Positions 51,454 to 61,594 of a DNA stretch of 64,000 nucleotides are shown piece after piece. The notes under the pieces were generated by a model, which ran no database searches, was not told the origin of the DNA, and worked only from the letters and a program-made list of their open reading frames with translations. Positions within the stretch are counted from its first letter, which is position 1. The number at the start of each line of letters is the position of its first letter. This DNA is from Rhodobacteraceae bacterium DSL-40. Its GTDB lineage: Bacteria; Pseudomonadota; Alphaproteobacteria; Rhodobacterales; Rhodobacteraceae. The stretch covers positions 62,001-126,000 of the forward strand of contig QKPN01000009.1 of NCBI GenBank assembly GCA_003258405.1. Reading direction: 5' to 3'. The position numbers and the translations under genes were made by a program.

Positions 51454-51487
51454 AAAAAAGGCGCCGCGCCGGAGCGTGGCACCTTTC
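51454..51487. terminator. Bidirectional terminator between cynS and ilvD
   Basis: GGCGCCGCGC / GCGTGGCACC stem (10 positions, one mismatch and one G-T pair) with loop CGGA, flanked by AAAAAA on the left and TTT on the right, between convergent stop codons. Confidence 0.7.
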
Positions 51488-51533
51488 CCCTGTTTCTCGC
51501 GCGATCCGGCGGGGGCGCGCTCGCCCGCCCGGA

Positions 51534-53384
51534 TCAGTCCTCGAACCGGCTCAGGTCGCGCACCGCGCCACGGGACGCACTCGTCGTGAAGGCGGCATAG
51601 GCCTTCAGCGCGGTCGAGACCTTGCGCTCGCGCGACGCGGGCTTCCAGGCCTTGGGGCCGCGGGCTTCCATCTCGGCACGGCGCTCCGCGAGCTCGCTCT
51701 CGCTGATGCTGAGATTGATTGTCCGGCCGGGGATGTCGATGTCGATGACATCGCCGTCGCGCACCAGCGCGATCGCGCCGCCTTCGGCAGCCTCCGGCGA
51801 GACATGCCCGATCGAGAGCCCCGAGGAACCGCCCGAGAAGCGGCCGTCGGTGACGAGCGCGCAGGCCTTCCCGAGCCCCTTCGATTTCAGGTAGCTGGTC
51901 GGATAGAGCATCTCCTGCATCCCCGGCCCGCCGCGCGGTCCCTCGTAGCGGATCACCACCACGTCGCCCTCGACGACCTTGCCGGTCAGGATCGCGCTCA
52001 CCGCCTCATCCTGGCTTTCGTAGACCTTCGCGGGGCCCGAGAAGGTCAGGATGCTCTCGTCCACACCCGCCGTCTTCACGATGCAGCCGTCGAGCGCGAT
52101 GTTGCCCGAGAGCACCGCGAGCCCGCCGTCCTGGCTGAAGGCATGCGCCTTCTCGCGGATCACGCCGGTCTCCCGGTCGAGATCCACATCGTCCCAGCGC
52201 CGGTCCTGGCTGAAGGCGGTCTGCGTCGGCACGCCACCCGGTGCCGCGCGATAGAAGGTGTGCACACTTTCGGCGGAGGTCTGGCGCACGTCCCAGCGGG
52301 CGATCGCATCACCAAGGCTCGGCGCATGGATCGTCGGCGACTTGGTGTGGAGCAGCCCCGCCCGGTCGAGCTCGCCGAGGATCGCCATGATCCCGCCCGC
52401 GCGGTGAACGTCCTCCATGTGCACGTCCTGCTTCGCGGGCGCGACCTTGCAGAGGCAGGGCACATGGCGCGAAAGCCGGTCGATGTCATCCATGGTGAAG
52501 GGCACCTCGCCCTCCTGCGCCGCGGCCAGCAGGTGCAGCACCGTGTTGGTCGAGCCGCCCATGGCGATATCGAGGCTCATCGCGTTCTCGAAGGCCTCGA
52601 AGCTCGCGATCGAGCGCGGGAGCACGCTGGTGTCGTCCTGCTCGTAATAACGCCGCGCGAGATCGACCACGAGATGGCCGGCCTCGACGAAGAGCCGCTT
52701 GCGGTCGGCATGCGTTGCCAGCGTCGAGCCGTTGCCGGGCAGCGAAAGCCCCAGTGCTTCGGTGAGGCAGTTCATCGAGTTCGCGGTGAACATCCCCGAG
52801 CAGGAGCCGCAGGTCGGGCAGGCCGAGCGCTCGATGGTCGCGACGTCCTCGTCCGTCACCTTGTCATCGGCAGCGGCGACCATCGCATCGACGAGGTCGA
52901 GCGCGACCTCCTTGCCCTTGAGCACGACCTTGCCCGCTTCCATCGGGCCGCCCGAGACGAAGACGGCCGGGATGTTGAGCCGCATCGCGGCCATCAGCAT
53001 GCCCGGCGTGATCTTGTCGCAGTTCGAGATGCAGACCATCGCATCGGCGCAATGGGCGTTGACCATGTATTCCACGCTGTCGGCGATCAGCTCGCGCGAG
53101 GGCAGGGAATAGAGCATCCCCGCATGGCCCATGGCGATGCCGTCATCGACCGCGATGGTGTTGAATTCCTTCGCCACACCGCCCGCGCTCTCGATCTCGC
53201 GCGCGACGAGCTGGCCGAGATCCTTGAGATGCACATGGCCCGGCACGAACTGCGTGAAGGAATTCACCACCGCAATGATCGGCTTGCCGAAATCACTGTC
53301 CTTCATGCCGGTCGCGCGCCAGAGTCCGCGCGCGCCTGCCATGTTGCGGCCATGAGTCGAGGTGCGAGAGCGATAGTGCGGCAT
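51534..53384 (-). CDS. ilvD: Dihydroxy-acid dehydratase
   Basis: A 616-residue Fe-S enzyme of valine/isoleucine biosynthesis, dehydrating 2,3-dihydroxy-3-methyl acids to 2-keto acids. The cluster cysteines lie in [14 protein letters not shown] and [19 protein letters not shown]. The Mg-binding segment is [10 protein letters not shown], and the C-domain has [27 protein letters not shown] 53384 ([20 protein letters not shown]) matches the family start and the length equals that of E. coli IlvD. Monocistronic. Confidence 0.97.
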   Translation of the reverse strand: MPHYRSRTSTHGRNMAGARGLWRATGMKDSDFGKPIIAVVNSFTQFVPGHVHLKDLGQLVAREIESAGGVAKEFNTIAVDDGIAMGHAGMLYSLPSRELIADSVEYMVNAHCADAMVCISNCDKITPGMLMAAMRLNIPAVFVSGGPMEAGKVVLKGKEVALDLVDAMVAAADDKVTDEDVATIERSACPTCGSCSGMFTANSMNCLTEALGLSLPGNGSTLATHADRKRLFVEAGHLVVDLARRYYEQDDTSVLPRSIASFEAFENAMSLDIAMGGSTNTVLHLLAAAQEGEVPFTMDDIDRLSRHVPCLCKVAPAKQDVHMEDVHRAGGIMAILGELDRAGLLHTKSPTIHAPSLGDAIARWDVRQTSAESVHTFYRAAPGGVPTQTAFSQDRRWDDVDLDRETGVIREKAHAFSQDGGLAVLSGNIALDGCIVKTAGVDESILTFSGPAKVYESQDEAVSAILTGKVVEGDVVVIRYEGPRGGPGMQEMLYPTSYLKSKGLGKACALVTDGRFSGGSSGLSIGHVSPEAAEGGAIALVRDGDVIDIDIPGRTINLSISESELAERRAEMEARGPKAWKPASRERKVSTALKAYAAFTTSASRGAVRDLSRFED

Positions 53385-53499
53385 GGTTCTTCCCGTTGCG
53401 TCTTGCCAGTGCGTCTGGCCGGTTCGGCTCAAAGATTGCACCTCATACGCGCTTGGCGGAAAAGAGTCCAACGCCCCGGTGTCCCGCAGCGCGCAAGCC

Positions 53500-54327
53500 T
53501 CACGCCGGCTTGACCGCCCAGGCCAGGTGGATCGGTGCCGCGAAGGCCACGGTACCGTCCGGCGCGGCGAACTCGGCCAGATCCCGCGCGGCCGCCTGCC
53601 GGAGCCGCGCGTAGCCCTCCGCGTCGATGAGGTCCGCCAGCGTCCAGCCCTTCACGTCGGTCCGCACCCAGTCCTCGATCGACGGAAAACGGGCGGTTCC
53701 GGGCCGCGTTTCCACCGTCACCTCGGCAATTCCTGCGGCCGGGAACAGGGCGGCGAATGCCGCGCGATCCCCCAGCACGAAGGGCGCCCGCAGCGCCGAA
53801 GCCGTCCTGGGGCCGAAGATCCGGGTCAGCAGGGCGAGCATGGCGGCATAGCCCGGCGAGGTCTCGACCGCGTCCCAGACCGCCACTGCAAGCCTGCAGC
53901 CGGGCGCGAGGACCCGCCACATCTCGCGGAGCGCGGCAACGCGGTCTTCGAAGAACATGATGCCGAACTGGCTCGCCACGGCGTCGAAGGCGGCGTCGGG
54001 GAACGGCAGCGCCTCTGCCCGGCCCTCGTACCAGTCGATCTCCGGCGCCCGGGCGCGGGCAACGGCGAGCATGCCCGGATTGCAGTCGAGCCCGGCGACG
54101 TGCGCACCGATCCCCGCCCGGCTCCGTGCCGCACGCGCCAGCACGCCGGTGCCGCAGGCGACGTCGAGGAAGGATTTCCCGGGCGCGGCACCGGCCGCCG
54201 CCGCCACCGGGTCCGCGAACTGGGCGAAGAGCGCGGGCAGAAAGAACGTCTCGTAGACCTCGGCGGCGCTGCCGGTGAGCTGGCCCCGGCGCGTCGTCTC
54301 GATCCCTGTCTCGGGTTCGGAAAGCAT
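53500..54327 (-). CDS. SAM-dependent methyltransferase
   Basis: A 275-residue class I methyltransferase. Motif I is [15 protein letters not shown], motif post [13 protein letters not shown], motif [22 protein letters not shown], and motif [20 protein letters not shown]. It resembles the UbiE/COQ5-type group (Methyltransf_11), but the substrate is unknown. ATG 54327 has GGAGG at good spacing. It is divergent from an HxlR regulator with a perfect dyad in between, so it is probably an inducible gene. Confidence 0.85.
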   Translation of the reverse strand: MLSEPETGIETTRRGQLTGSAAEVYETFFLPALFAQFADPVAAAAGAAPGKSFLDVACGTGVLARAARSRAGIGAHVAGLDCNPGMLAVARARAPEIDWYEGRAEALPFPDAAFDAVASQFGIMFFEDRVAALREMWRVLAPGCRLAVAVWDAVETSPGYAAMLALLTRIFGPRTASALRAPFVLGDRAAFAALFPAAGIAEVTVETRPGTARFPSIEDWVRTDVKGWTLADLIDAEGYARLRQAAARDLAEFAAPDGTVAFAAPIHLAWAVKPA

Positions 54328-54381
54328 GGCATCCTCCGTGTCACGGCAATGGCGGGAGCCTGCGCCCGGCGGCGGGTGTGT

Positions 54382-54403
54382 GACTACTGCAGGAAGTGTA
54401 GTC
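54382..54403. promoter_or_regulatory. Candidate HxlR operator
   Basis: GACTAC-N10-GTAGTC perfect inverted repeat in the 126-bp space between the divergent methyltransferase and HxlR genes, 51 bp before the HxlR start. HxlR-type repressors such as YodB bind TACT...AGTA-like dyads. Confidence 0.6.
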
Positions 54404-54453
54404 CGATCCTGCCATCGGCGCGGCGTCGTGCTATCCTGTCGCAGGAGGTCGGG

Positions 54454-55137
54454 ATGCGGAGCTATGGCCAGTTCTGTCCGGTGGCGAAGGCGTCCGAGCT
54501 GTTCTGCGAGCGCTGGACGCCGCTTATCGTGCGCGACCTCGCCGCGGGCGCGACACGGTTCTCCGAACTCCAGCGCGGCGTGCCGCTGATGTCGCCGACG
54601 CTGCTCTCGCGGCGGCTGAAATCGCTGGAGGCGGAGGGAATCCTCGAACGCCATGTGCCGGAAGGACGCCGGACCGCGACATACCACCTGACCGCCGCCG
54701 GGCGGGAATTTGTGCCGCTCGTCGAGGCGCTCGGCATCTGGGGGCGGCGCTGGACGCGGCGCGAACTGGAGGAGGGCGAGATCGACCTCGGGCTGCTGCT
54801 CTGGACCATCGAGCGCTTCGCCCGGCCCGATGCCTTCGGGCAGGAGCGGGCGGTCGTCCGGCTCGAACTGAGCGATCAGGCGGAGGGCAGGAACCTCTGG
54901 TGGTTCCTCAACGAAGGGGGGCGCTGCACGCTCTGCCTCGAGGATCCGGGCCATGAGATCATGCTCTATCTTTGCTGCGCGCTGCCCGACATCATCCATG
55001 TGATCCGCGGCGACGTGTCGGTGCGGCACGCCATCACCGAGGAGAGGCTGGAGGTGATCGGCAGCCATGCCGCGCGGGCTGCTTTCGAATCGTGGCTCAA
55101 TCTCGGGCCGCTCGCGCAGGTCACGCCGGCGCGTTGA
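54454..55137 (+). CDS. HxlR-family regulator with extended C-terminal domain
   Basis: A 227-residue protein. The N-terminal HxlR winged helix has CPVAKASELFCERWTPLIVRDL, RFSELQRGVPLMSPTLLSRRL and EGILERHVPEGRRTATYHLT. Residues ~125-227 form an added domain (SCP2/sterol-carrier-like in size) with WWFLNEGGRCTLCLEDPGHE. Cys8 and Cys18 are positioned as in thiol-sensing HxlR proteins. ATG 54454 has GGAGG. Divergent from the methyltransferase gene. Electrophile or quinone sensing is possible. Confidence 0.87.
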   Translation: MRSYGQFCPVAKASELFCERWTPLIVRDLAAGATRFSELQRGVPLMSPTLLSRRLKSLEAEGILERHVPEGRRTATYHLTAAGREFVPLVEALGIWGRRWTRRELEEGEIDLGLLLWTIERFARPDAFGQERAVVRLELSDQAEGRNLWWFLNEGGRCTLCLEDPGHEIMLYLCCALPDIIHVIRGDVSVRHAITEERLEVIGSHAARAAFESWLNLGPLAQVTPAR

Positions 55138-55143
55138 GGTGGC

Positions 55144-56214
55144 TCACGCCTCGCGGAAATGCTTCGAGAGCTTCAGCCCCTGGCCCTGATAGTTCGAGCC
55201 CATGCCCGCGCCATAGATCAGCTCCGGCCGCTCGGCCATGCGCTCGTAGACCAGCCGGCCCACGACCTGCCCGTGCTCGAGCGCGAAAGGAGCCTCGTGG
55301 CAGCGCACTTCGAGCACCCCGCGCGACCCGGTGCCGCCCGCCAGCCCGTGGCCGAAGCCCGGATCGAAGAAGCCCGCGTAATGCACCCGGAACTCGCCCA
55401 CCATGGCAAGATAAGGCGCCATCTCGGCGGCGTAATCGGGCGGCACATGCACCGCCTCGCGGCTCACCAGGATATAGAAGGCGCCGGGATCGAGAATGAT
55501 GCGCGTGTCGGATGAAGTGACCGGCTCCCAGAATTCCGCCGGGTCGTAATATCCGATCCGGTCGAGATCGATGAGGCCGGTATGCGGCTTTGCCCGGTAG
55601 CCCACGACGCCCTTCGCCCGCGGCAGGAGATCGACCGAGAAGGCGAGCCCGCCGTTGATATGCGCCGGGCCGTCCACCAGCTTCTCTTCCGCGTCGAGCT
55701 GGCGCAGCGCATCGTCGTCGAGGCGGCAGGAACCGGTGGAGAAGCGGATCTGGTTGAGCCGCATTCCCGGCCGCACCAGCACCGAGAAGGAGCGTGGCGA
55801 GATCTCGGCGTAGAGCGGCCCGGTGTAGCCCGGCTCGATCCGGTCGAATTCCGTTCCGCGGTCGGTGATGAGCCGGGTGAAGAGATCGAGACGCCCGGTC
55901 GAGCTCTTGGCATTCGCCGTTGCCGCCATGTCCTGGGGAAGCGCGAGGCTCTCGATGAGCGGCACCAGATAGACGCAGCCCTTCTCGAGCACCGCGCCGG
56001 CCGTGAGGTCGATCTCGTGCATGGAAAAGCTGCCGACCCGCTCCGCCACCGTGCGGCTTCCCGGCAGGAACGAGGCACGCAGCCGATAGGCGCGCGTGCC
56101 AAGACGGAGATCAAGGCTTGCGGGCTGGATCTGACCGGGGACAGGAGGCGTATCGGCGGCGATCCGGCCATCGGCCAGCATCGCCGCAATTCCCTGCGAC
56201 GGGACAACGCCCAT
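55144..56214 (-). CDS. dcd: dCTP deaminase, long form
   Basis: A 356-residue duplicated-domain 2'-deoxycytidine 5'-triphosphate deaminase (DCD_N type) of alphaproteobacteria, about twice the E. coli enzyme. It has QIQPASLDLRLGTRAYRLRA, NAKSSTGRLDLFTRLITDRG (substrate-binding loop), IEPGYTGPLYAEISPRSF and the second half with HYAGFFDPGFGHG. It makes dUTP for thymidylate synthesis. ATG 56214 follows AGGTGGG; further upstream the frame enters the tRNA-Pro gene, so it cannot start there. Confidence 0.93.
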   Translation of the reverse strand: MGVVPSQGIAAMLADGRIAADTPPVPGQIQPASLDLRLGTRAYRLRASFLPGSRTVAERVGSFSMHEIDLTAGAVLEKGCVYLVPLIESLALPQDMAATANAKSSTGRLDLFTRLITDRGTEFDRIEPGYTGPLYAEISPRSFSVLVRPGMRLNQIRFSTGSCRLDDDALRQLDAEEKLVDGPAHINGGLAFSVDLLPRAKGVVGYRAKPHTGLIDLDRIGYYDPAEFWEPVTSSDTRIILDPGAFYILVSREAVHVPPDYAAEMAPYLAMVGEFRVHYAGFFDPGFGHGLAGGTGSRGVLEVRCHEAPFALEHGQVVGRLVYERMAERPELIYGAGMGSNYQGQGLKLSKHFREA

Positions 56215-56240
56215 TCCCACCTGGGGCAGGGAATGGAGAA

Positions 56241-56317
56241 TGGTCGGGCTAGCGAGATTCGAACTCACGACCTTTCGACCCCCAGTCGAACGCGCTACCA
56301 GACTGCGCTATAGCCCG
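56241..56317 (-). tRNA. tRNA-Pro (anticodon GGG)
   Basis: Minus-strand cloverleaf. The acceptor stem is CGGGCTA/TAGCCCG, the D arm TAGCGCAGTCTGGTAGCGC, the anticodon stem-loop TTCGA-CTGGGGG-TCGAA, and the T arm contains AGTTCGAATCT. The discriminator base is A and CCA is encoded. Loop positions 34-36 read GGG, decoding CCC/CCU. Confidence 0.96.
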
Positions 56318-56382
56318 ACACGGAGCGCTTTATAGCCAGCCGCAGCGCGAGGGCAAGCGGAAAGCGCCACGCGGGCGCAGGT

Positions 56383-56985
56383 TCATTGCGGGAGGCCTTC
56401 GGCCATGCGGGTGCGCAGCGCCTGAAGCTCGGCGACGAGCGCCTTCAGAGCGGCCTTGCGGTCCGCGCGCGCGCTGGCCTGCGGCATTTCGTCCGGCCGT
56501 GGAGCGTCTTCGGTCCCGTCCGATTCTTCCATCCGCATCTCCCCCTTGGCGGATTGCGAAGCCCCTGCGGGCGCTTCGAGCGTCGCCGTGGTCTCTTCCG
56601 CAAACCCCGCCACCATCTGGGGGCGCTCGACGGCGCCGGAGGCATAGACCACACCCTGCGGCACGGACACGTCCTCCGTCTGGGTCTCGGCGATCTCCTC
56701 CGCGTCCTGCACTCTGGATCCGAGCCCCGCCACATGGCGCACGCCCTTCTCGCGCAGGATCTTCTGCACGCCCTTGATCGTCATCCCGTCATCATAAAGC
56801 AGCCCGCGGATGCCGCGCAGCAGGCTGACATCCTCGGGGCGGTAGTAGCGCCGCCCGCCCCCGCGCTTCACCGGCTTGACCTGGGTGAAACGCGTCTCCC
56901 AGAAGCGCAGCACATGCGGCGGCACGTCGAGCACGTCGGCCACTTCGCTGATGGTGCGGAAGGCTTCCGGAGACTTTCTTACCAC
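56383..56985 (-). CDS. MerR-family transcriptional regulator
   Basis: A 200-residue protein. The MerR winged helix has [25 protein letters not shown] followed by [23 protein letters not shown] and [12 protein letters not shown]. The C-terminal ~110 residues are acidic, low in complexity and end in a coiled-coil-like helix ([19 protein letters not shown]). It follows ihfA by 16 bp, an order conserved in alphaproteobacteria. No ligand-binding cysteines are seen. Function unknown. Confidence 0.88.
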   Translation of the reverse strand: MVRKSPEAFRTISEVADVLDVPPHVLRFWETRFTQVKPVKRGGGRRYYRPEDVSLLRGIRGLLYDDGMTIKGVQKILREKGVRHVAGLGSRVQDAEEIAETQTEDVSVPQGVVYASGAVERPQMVAGFAEETTATLEAPAGASQSAKGEMRMEESDGTEDAPRPDEMPQASARADRKAALKALVAELQALRTRMAEGLPQ

Positions 56986-57001
56986 AGGCCGTTCTCCGAT
57001 C

Positions 57002-57304
57002 TCAGCGTTTGTTCCCCGCGTTCACGCGCTCTTTCATGATGTGCGACGGACGGAAGGTCAGAACCCGCCGCGGCTCGATCGGCACCTCTTCCCCGGTCTT
57101 GGGATTCCGCCCGACCCGCGCGGACTTGGCGCGCACACTGAAGGTGCCGAAGGAGGAAATCTTGACAGTCTCGCCCTCGACCAGCGCATCGGACATGTGG
57201 CGCAGAACGGATTCAACGAGTTCCGCCGATTCGTTGCGGGAGAGACCAACCGCGCCGAACACAGCTTCACTGAGCTCCATGCGGGTCAGTGTCTTGTCGC
57301 TCAT
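57002..57304 (-). CDS. ihfA: Integration host factor alpha subunit
   Basis: A 100-residue nucleoid protein. It contains [51 protein letters not shown] (the DNA-bending beta arm) and [15 protein letters not shown]. The R-x-G-R-N-P motif is intact. It pairs with IhfB to bend DNA at specific sites. Last-but-one gene of the plsX-fabH-ihfA-merR string, about 106 bp after fabH. Confidence 0.95.
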   Translation of the reverse strand: MSDKTLTRMELSEAVFGAVGLSRNESAELVESVLRHMSDALVEGETVKISSFGTFSVRAKSARVGRNPKTGEEVPIEPRRVLTFRPSHIMKERVNAGNKR

Positions 57305-57410
57305 GGACGTTCCCCTGTTGTACGTGGTCGTACAAGCCTATGGGAAAGAGGGAAAGCAAGTCAATAACATCATCTTGGAACAAGGACTTGGCGGAGCCCT
57401 CGCGGCGCTG

Positions 57411-58388
57411 TTACCACCGCATCACGGCCGCGCCCCAGGAGAGGCCACCGCCGATCGCCTCCATCAGCAGCACGTCGCCGCGCTTGAACCGGCCCTCGCC
57501 CGCGGCCACCGAGAGCGCGAGCGGGATCGAGGCGGCCGAAGTGTTGCCGTGATCCTGCACGGTGACCACCACCTTCTCGATCGGCATGCCGAGCTTGGCG
57601 GCGGTCTGGGTCATGATGCGCAGGTTGGCCTGATGCGGCACCAGCCAGTCCACGTCCGAGGTCTCGAGCCCGGCGCTGGCAAGGGCGGCCTCGCCGGCCT
57701 GGGCGAGCTTGATGACGGCGTGCTTGAAGACCTCGCGGCCCGACATGTGCACGACGCCCGCGGTGCCGGTGGAGGAGGGGCCGCCATCGACATAGAGGAT
57801 GTCGGCGAAACGCCCGTCGGAATTGAGATTGGTGGCGAGGATGCCGCGATCCTGCGGCCCGCCGGCGCTCTCCTGTGTCTCGAGGATGAGCGCGCCCGCG
57901 CCATCGCCGAAGAGCACGCAGGTGCCGCGGTCGGTGAAGTCGAGAATGCGCGAGAAGGTCTCGGCCCCGATCACCATCACCCGCTTCGCCAGGCCCGCCC
58001 GCATCAGCGCATCGGCCTGGGCGAGGGCGAAGACGAAGCCCGCGCAGACGGCCTGGATGTCGAAGGCGAAGCCGCCCTCCATGCCGATCGCGGTCTGGAC
58101 CCGCACGGCGGTGGCGGGAAAGGTCTGGTCGGGCGTCGCGGTGGCGAGCACGATCGCGTCGATGTCGGTCCCGCTCAGCCCGCCATTGGCGAGCGCGGCC
58201 TTTGCCGCGGCGATGGCGAGATCCGAGGTCGTCTCGCCCTCGGCCGCGAAATGCCGCCGCCGGATGCCGGTGCGGCTCGCGATCCACTCGTCGCTCGTAT
58301 CGAGCGTCTTCTCGAATTCAGCGTTTTCTACGACGCGGGCGGGCAGGTAATGCCCGCAGCTGACCGGAACGGCACGAACAAGGCTCAC
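57411..58388 (-). CDS. fabH: 3-oxoacyl-ACP synthase III
   Basis: A 325-residue enzyme initiating fatty acid synthesis from acetyl-CoA and malonyl-ACP. The nucleophile Cys is in [14 protein letters not shown], the catalytic His in [12 protein letters not shown], and the Asn in [16 protein letters not shown]. The C-terminus is [16 protein letters not shown] 58388 overlaps the plsX stop (GTGA), indicating coupling. All family motifs are present at normal spacing. Confidence 0.96.
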   Translation of the reverse strand: MSLVRAVPVSCGHYLPARVVENAEFEKTLDTSDEWIASRTGIRRRHFAAEGETTSDLAIAAAKAALANGGLSGTDIDAIVLATATPDQTFPATAVRVQTAIGMEGGFAFDIQAVCAGFVFALAQADALMRAGLAKRVMVIGAETFSRILDFTDRGTCVLFGDGAGALILETQESAGGPQDRGILATNLNSDGRFADILYVDGGPSSTGTAGVVHMSGREVFKHAVIKLAQAGEAALASAGLETSDVDWLVPHQANLRIMTQTAAKLGMPIEKVVVTVQDHGNTSAASIPLALSVAAGEGRFKRGDVLLMEAIGGGLSWGAAVMRW

Positions 58389-59512
58389 GACCCCGAACTC
58401 CCCCGGAGCGCATCCTGCGCTCCCTCGACGTGACTCTCCTTCGCGCCCACCGCCACGCGCTTGACGAGGCGGTCGGTGAACCCGCTTTCGGAGAGGGAGA
58501 AGGCGAGTTTGATCGCGGCCGACACCCCGGTCGCATCGGCGCTGCCGTGCGACTTGATGACGGTGCCGTTGAGGCCGAGAAAGACGCCGCCATTCACGCG
58601 GCGCGGATCGATCCGCTTCTGGAACCGGCGGAGCGAGGTGAGGGCGAAGAGGCCGCCCAGGCGCGAGAGCGGGCTGTGGGTGAAGGCCTCGCGCAGGAGG
58701 CTCCCGATCATCCGGGCCGTGCCCTCGGCGGCCTTGAGCGCCACATTGCCGGTAAATCCGTCGGTGACGATCACGTCCACCCGGTCGGAGGGCATGTCCG
58801 TGCCCTCGACATAGCCGATATAGTCGAAATCCCCGGCCGGTCCGGCGGCCCCGATCATCTCGGCGGCCTGATGCAGCTCGGAGCGGCCCTTGTGCTCTTC
58901 GGTGCCGACATTGAGCAGCCCGACCCGCGGCCGCACCACGCCAAGCGCGTTGCGGGCATAGGACGTGCCCATCAGGGCATATTTCAGCAGATCGGCGGCA
59001 TCGGCGCGGATATCGGCGCCCGCGTCGAGCACCACGTTGTATCCGGCAGGATTTCGGGAGGGCCAGAGCACGGCGATCGCCGGGCGGTCGATGCCGGGCG
59101 CCTTGCGCAGCGCGAGCATCGAAAGCGCCATCAGCGCACCGGTATTGCCGCAGGAGATGACGGCGGGCGATTCGCCGTCGCGAACGGTTTCGAGCGCGTT
59201 CCACATGCTCGATCCCTTCGCACTGCGCAGCGCGCGGGAAGGCTTGTCCTCCATGCCGATCACGCTCTCCGCATGGCGGATCTCGGTGCGCTCGGCGAGG
59301 GGGGTGCGGGCGCGAATCGCGCTCTTCAGCACGGCGGCGTCGCCGTGGAGGATGTAGCGAAGCCGCGGATTTTTCTCCAGCGACTTGCCCATGCCGCGAA
59401 CGATGTCGGCGACACCCCGGTCGCCGCCCATGGCGTCGATCGAGATAACGATGTCGCCTGCGTCTGGAGCCGACATGCCGGTGGGGTGAGTCCGGGGAGC
59501 GTCCGTAGTCAT
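58385..59512 (-). CDS. plsX: Phosphate acyltransferase PlsX
   Basis: A 375-residue enzyme making acyl-phosphate from acyl-ACP for phospholipid synthesis. It has [64 protein letters not shown] and [20 protein letters not shown]. The first 19 residues are a variable leader; an internal ATG at residue 13 is an alternative start. Located 27 bp after rpmF. Confidence 0.96.
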   Translation of the reverse strand: MTTDAPRTHPTGMSAPDAGDIVISIDAMGGDRGVADIVRGMGKSLEKNPRLRYILHGDAAVLKSAIRARTPLAERTEIRHAESVIGMEDKPSRALRSAKGSSMWNALETVRDGESPAVISCGNTGALMALSMLALRKAPGIDRPAIAVLWPSRNPAGYNVVLDAGADIRADAADLLKYALMGTSYARNALGVVRPRVGLLNVGTEEHKGRSELHQAAEMIGAAGPAGDFDYIGYVEGTDMPSDRVDVIVTDGFTGNVALKAAEGTARMIGSLLREAFTHSPLSRLGGLFALTSLRRFQKRIDPRRVNGGVFLGLNGTVIKSHGSADATGVSAAIKLAFSLSESGFTDRLVKRVAVGAKESHVEGAQDALRGSSGS

Positions 59513-59539
59513 ACCGGACCTACCTCACACAGGCGTCGT

Positions 59540-59746
59540 TCAGGCGGCTTCGTCGTCGAGGTCGATTTCCTCAACTGCGGCAACGACTTCACGGCCGTCA
59601 TAATGCCCGCAGGCGCCGCAGACGTGATGCGGACGACGCAGTTCGCCGCAGTTCGGGCATTCGTTCGGATTGCCGGCCACAAGCGAATCATGCGAGCGGC
59701 GCATACCACGCTTGGAGCGCGTGATCTTGCTCTTGGGTACAGCCAT
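59540..59746 (-). CDS. rpmF: 50S ribosomal protein L32
   Basis: A 68-residue ribosomal protein. It has the conserved [20 protein letters not shown] and the zinc-ribbon cysteines CPNCG and CGACG (C-x2-C ... C-x2-C) around residues 30-46. It follows the DUF177 gene by 172 bp and leads into plsX, the usual bacterial order. Confidence 0.98.
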   Translation of the reverse strand: MAVPKSKITRSKRGMRRSHDSLVAGNPNECPNCGELRRPHHVCGACGHYDGREVVAAVEEIDLDDEAA

Positions 59747-59918
59747 TTTTCAACCTCGATGTCACGCGGGCCCCGGCCCGGATCACCCTTGCATTTGCTG
59801 GGCACCCGATAACGAATGTTGCGCGACATGTCACGCCCCAGCTTTCGGGATGGCCAGGAAAACGAAGCGCGGAACATAGCGATTGCGCGCGCGTGCGCAA
59901 GGGCAAATGCAGGCAAGG

Positions 59919-60491
59919 TCATGAATTGTTGTCGAGCCTGTCCTTCAGGGCCGCGAGGGCGGCGAAAGGCTTCACGTCCTCGTCCTCGAGCGGCGTCACG
60001 CCGTCCTCGGCGAAGACCTGCGGGCCGAGGGCCGCGCCGTCCTTGCGCGGATAGGCCGGAAGCGCGAGGGCGAGGGTCTCGAGTGCCACGAGCCCGAGGT
60101 CGATCGTCGGGCGCAGCGGCTCGACATCCTCGTCGTCCTCGGCCGAGAGCATGATGTCGGTCGCGACCGGCTCGGTCATCGGCTCGTAGCGCCGGCGCAC
60201 AGGCTGGTCGATCCGGGTGGTGACCGGCTCGAGCGTGACGACGCAGGTCTGGATCACCGTTGCGCCGAACGCGCCCTCGAGCTGCCAGCCCTTGCGCTCG
60301 AGCGGCGAGAGCCGCCCCTGGAAGCGGAGCTTGCGCAGCGCCTGGGCGCCCATGAGCCGCGCGATCGCCTGAGCCTCGGCCGGCTCGGGGCTTATGTCGA
60401 ACGCGAAGTCGCCGCCGTCCTGGAGCCGCGCGAGCTCCACGACCCGCGCAAATTCCGGATTGTCAGGTGATGTTCTGGCCAGTTCCCGCAT
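59919..60491 (-). CDS. DUF177 (YceD) family protein
   Basis: A 190-residue protein of the YceD/DUF177 family, involved in 23S rRNA metabolism in other bacteria and nearly always upstream of rpmF. It contains ALRKLRFQGRLSPLERKGWQLEGAFG in sequence and TCVVTLEPVTTRIDQPVRRRY with the conserved single Cys-x-V-T. The acidic stretch AEDDEDVEPL and DLGLVALETLALALPAYPRKDG complete the pattern. ATG 60491 has GGGGGG upstream. ATG 60527 (12 codons earlier, AAGGA) is an alternative start. Confidence 0.9.
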   Translation of the reverse strand: MRELARTSPDNPEFARVVELARLQDGGDFAFDISPEPAEAQAIARLMGAQALRKLRFQGRLSPLERKGWQLEGAFGATVIQTCVVTLEPVTTRIDQPVRRRYEPMTEPVATDIMLSAEDDEDVEPLRPTIDLGLVALETLALALPAYPRKDGAALGPQVFAEDGVTPLEDEDVKPFAALAALKDRLDNNS

Positions 60492-60599
60492 GATCCCCCC
60501 GTCAGGACGGCTGCGTGAGCCGATCATCCCAAGTTCCTTGAATTTAGACCATGTGCAGAGTAGGGGAGCAAGGAGTTTTGCTGTCATCAAGGGGATCGG

Positions 60600-61055
60600 A
60601 TGCGCCCGACTTCGCTGCGCCGCGCACTTCTCGGCCTGACGATCGTGGGCGCGCTGGCTTCTGCCTGTGCGCCGACCGTCCGGGTGCATGGCTATGTCCC
60701 CTCCGAGGCGGACATCGCCACCGTCCGGCCGGGTGTCGACAATTACGAGAGTGTCGAGAAAGCCCTCGGCCGCCCGTCTTCCAGCGGTTTGCTGCAGGAC
60801 CGCTCGTGGTATTATGTCGAGAGTATCGTCGAGAACTACACCTACCACGCGCCAAGGGTCGTCGACCGGACGGTGCTTGCGGTGAACTTCAACGAGAACG
60901 GTGTCGTCTCGGGGCTCACGAAATACGGCCTCGAGGATGGCCGAATCGTCAACCTCACCGCGCGCACCACCGAGACCGGGGGCCGTTCGATGGGCGTGCT
61001 GGAGCAGCTCTTCGGCAACGTGCTCAACATCGATGCGGAGCAGCTCAACCAGTGA
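60600..61055 (+). CDS. bamE: Outer membrane protein assembly factor BamE
   Basis: A 151-residue lipoprotein of the SmpA/OmlA (BamE) family. The signal peptide ends in lipobox ASAC with Cys23. The mature domain has VRVHGYVPSEADIATVRPGVDNYESVEKALGRPS in sequence, SWYYVESIVENYTYHAP and VLAVNFNENGVVSGLTKYG. It stabilises the BAM complex at the outer membrane. It is divergent from the DUF177-rpmF operon, the conserved alphaproteobacterial arrangement. Confidence 0.94.
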   Translation: MRPTSLRRALLGLTIVGALASACAPTVRVHGYVPSEADIATVRPGVDNYESVEKALGRPSSSGLLQDRSWYYVESIVENYTYHAPRVVDRTVLAVNFNENGVVSGLTKYGLEDGRIVNLTARTTETGGRSMGVLEQLFGNVLNIDAEQLNQ

Positions 61056-61089
61056 GTTGGGCTGCCCTGCCGGCGCGGCGGAGGAAGCC

Positions 61090-61506
61090 ATGGCACACGA
61101 GTTCCGTCTCAGGGTCTATTACGAGGACACCGATGCAGGCGGTGTCGTCTATTATGCCAACTACCTGAAATTCGCCGAGCGGGCCCGGACCGAGGCGCTG
61201 CTCGGCCTCGGCATCTCGCAATCCGAGCTGCACGAGCGGCTCGGCCTGCTCTTCGTGGTGAAGGGAATCGCCGTCGATTACCGCGCGCCCGCCCGGCTCG
61301 AGGACAGGCTGGTCGTCCGCACCCGGCTGACCGGGCTCGGGGCCGCGCGCATTCTCATGGAGCAGCAGATCCTGCGCGAGGCCGAACTGCTCGCGCGCTG
61401 CGACGTGGCGCTCGCCTGCATCGGACCCGAAGGCCGCCCGGCGCGCATGCCGGCGAGCCTGCGCGAGACGATCGCGAGCCTCAAGGCCGCCGAACCCCGC
61501 GACTGA
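61090..61506 (+). CDS. ybgC: Acyl-CoA thioesterase YbgC
   Basis: A 138-residue hotdog-fold thioesterase of the YbgC/FadM group. The catalytic motif RVYYEDTDAGGVVYYANYLKFAERAR (split here around DTDAGGVVYYANYL) is at about residues 8-33. In most Proteobacteria the gene opens the tol-pal operon. Here it follows bamE by 34 bp and no tolQRAB gene follows. It probably hydrolyses short- or medium-chain acyl-CoA or acyl-ACP thioesters. ATG 61090 has GAGGAAG upstream. Confidence 0.93.
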   Translation: MAHEFRLRVYYEDTDAGGVVYYANYLKFAERARTEALLGLGISQSELHERLGLLFVVKGIAVDYRAPARLEDRLVVRTRLTGLGAARILMEQQILREAELLARCDVALACIGPEGRPARMPASLRETIASLKAAEPRD

Positions 61507-61594
61507 CACTGGCCACTGCCGCGGCATCTGCCGGATTGGAGCGCGCATTTTGGCGCATTCCGTGTTATGGTTGTCGCATAAAGAGTGTAAATCC

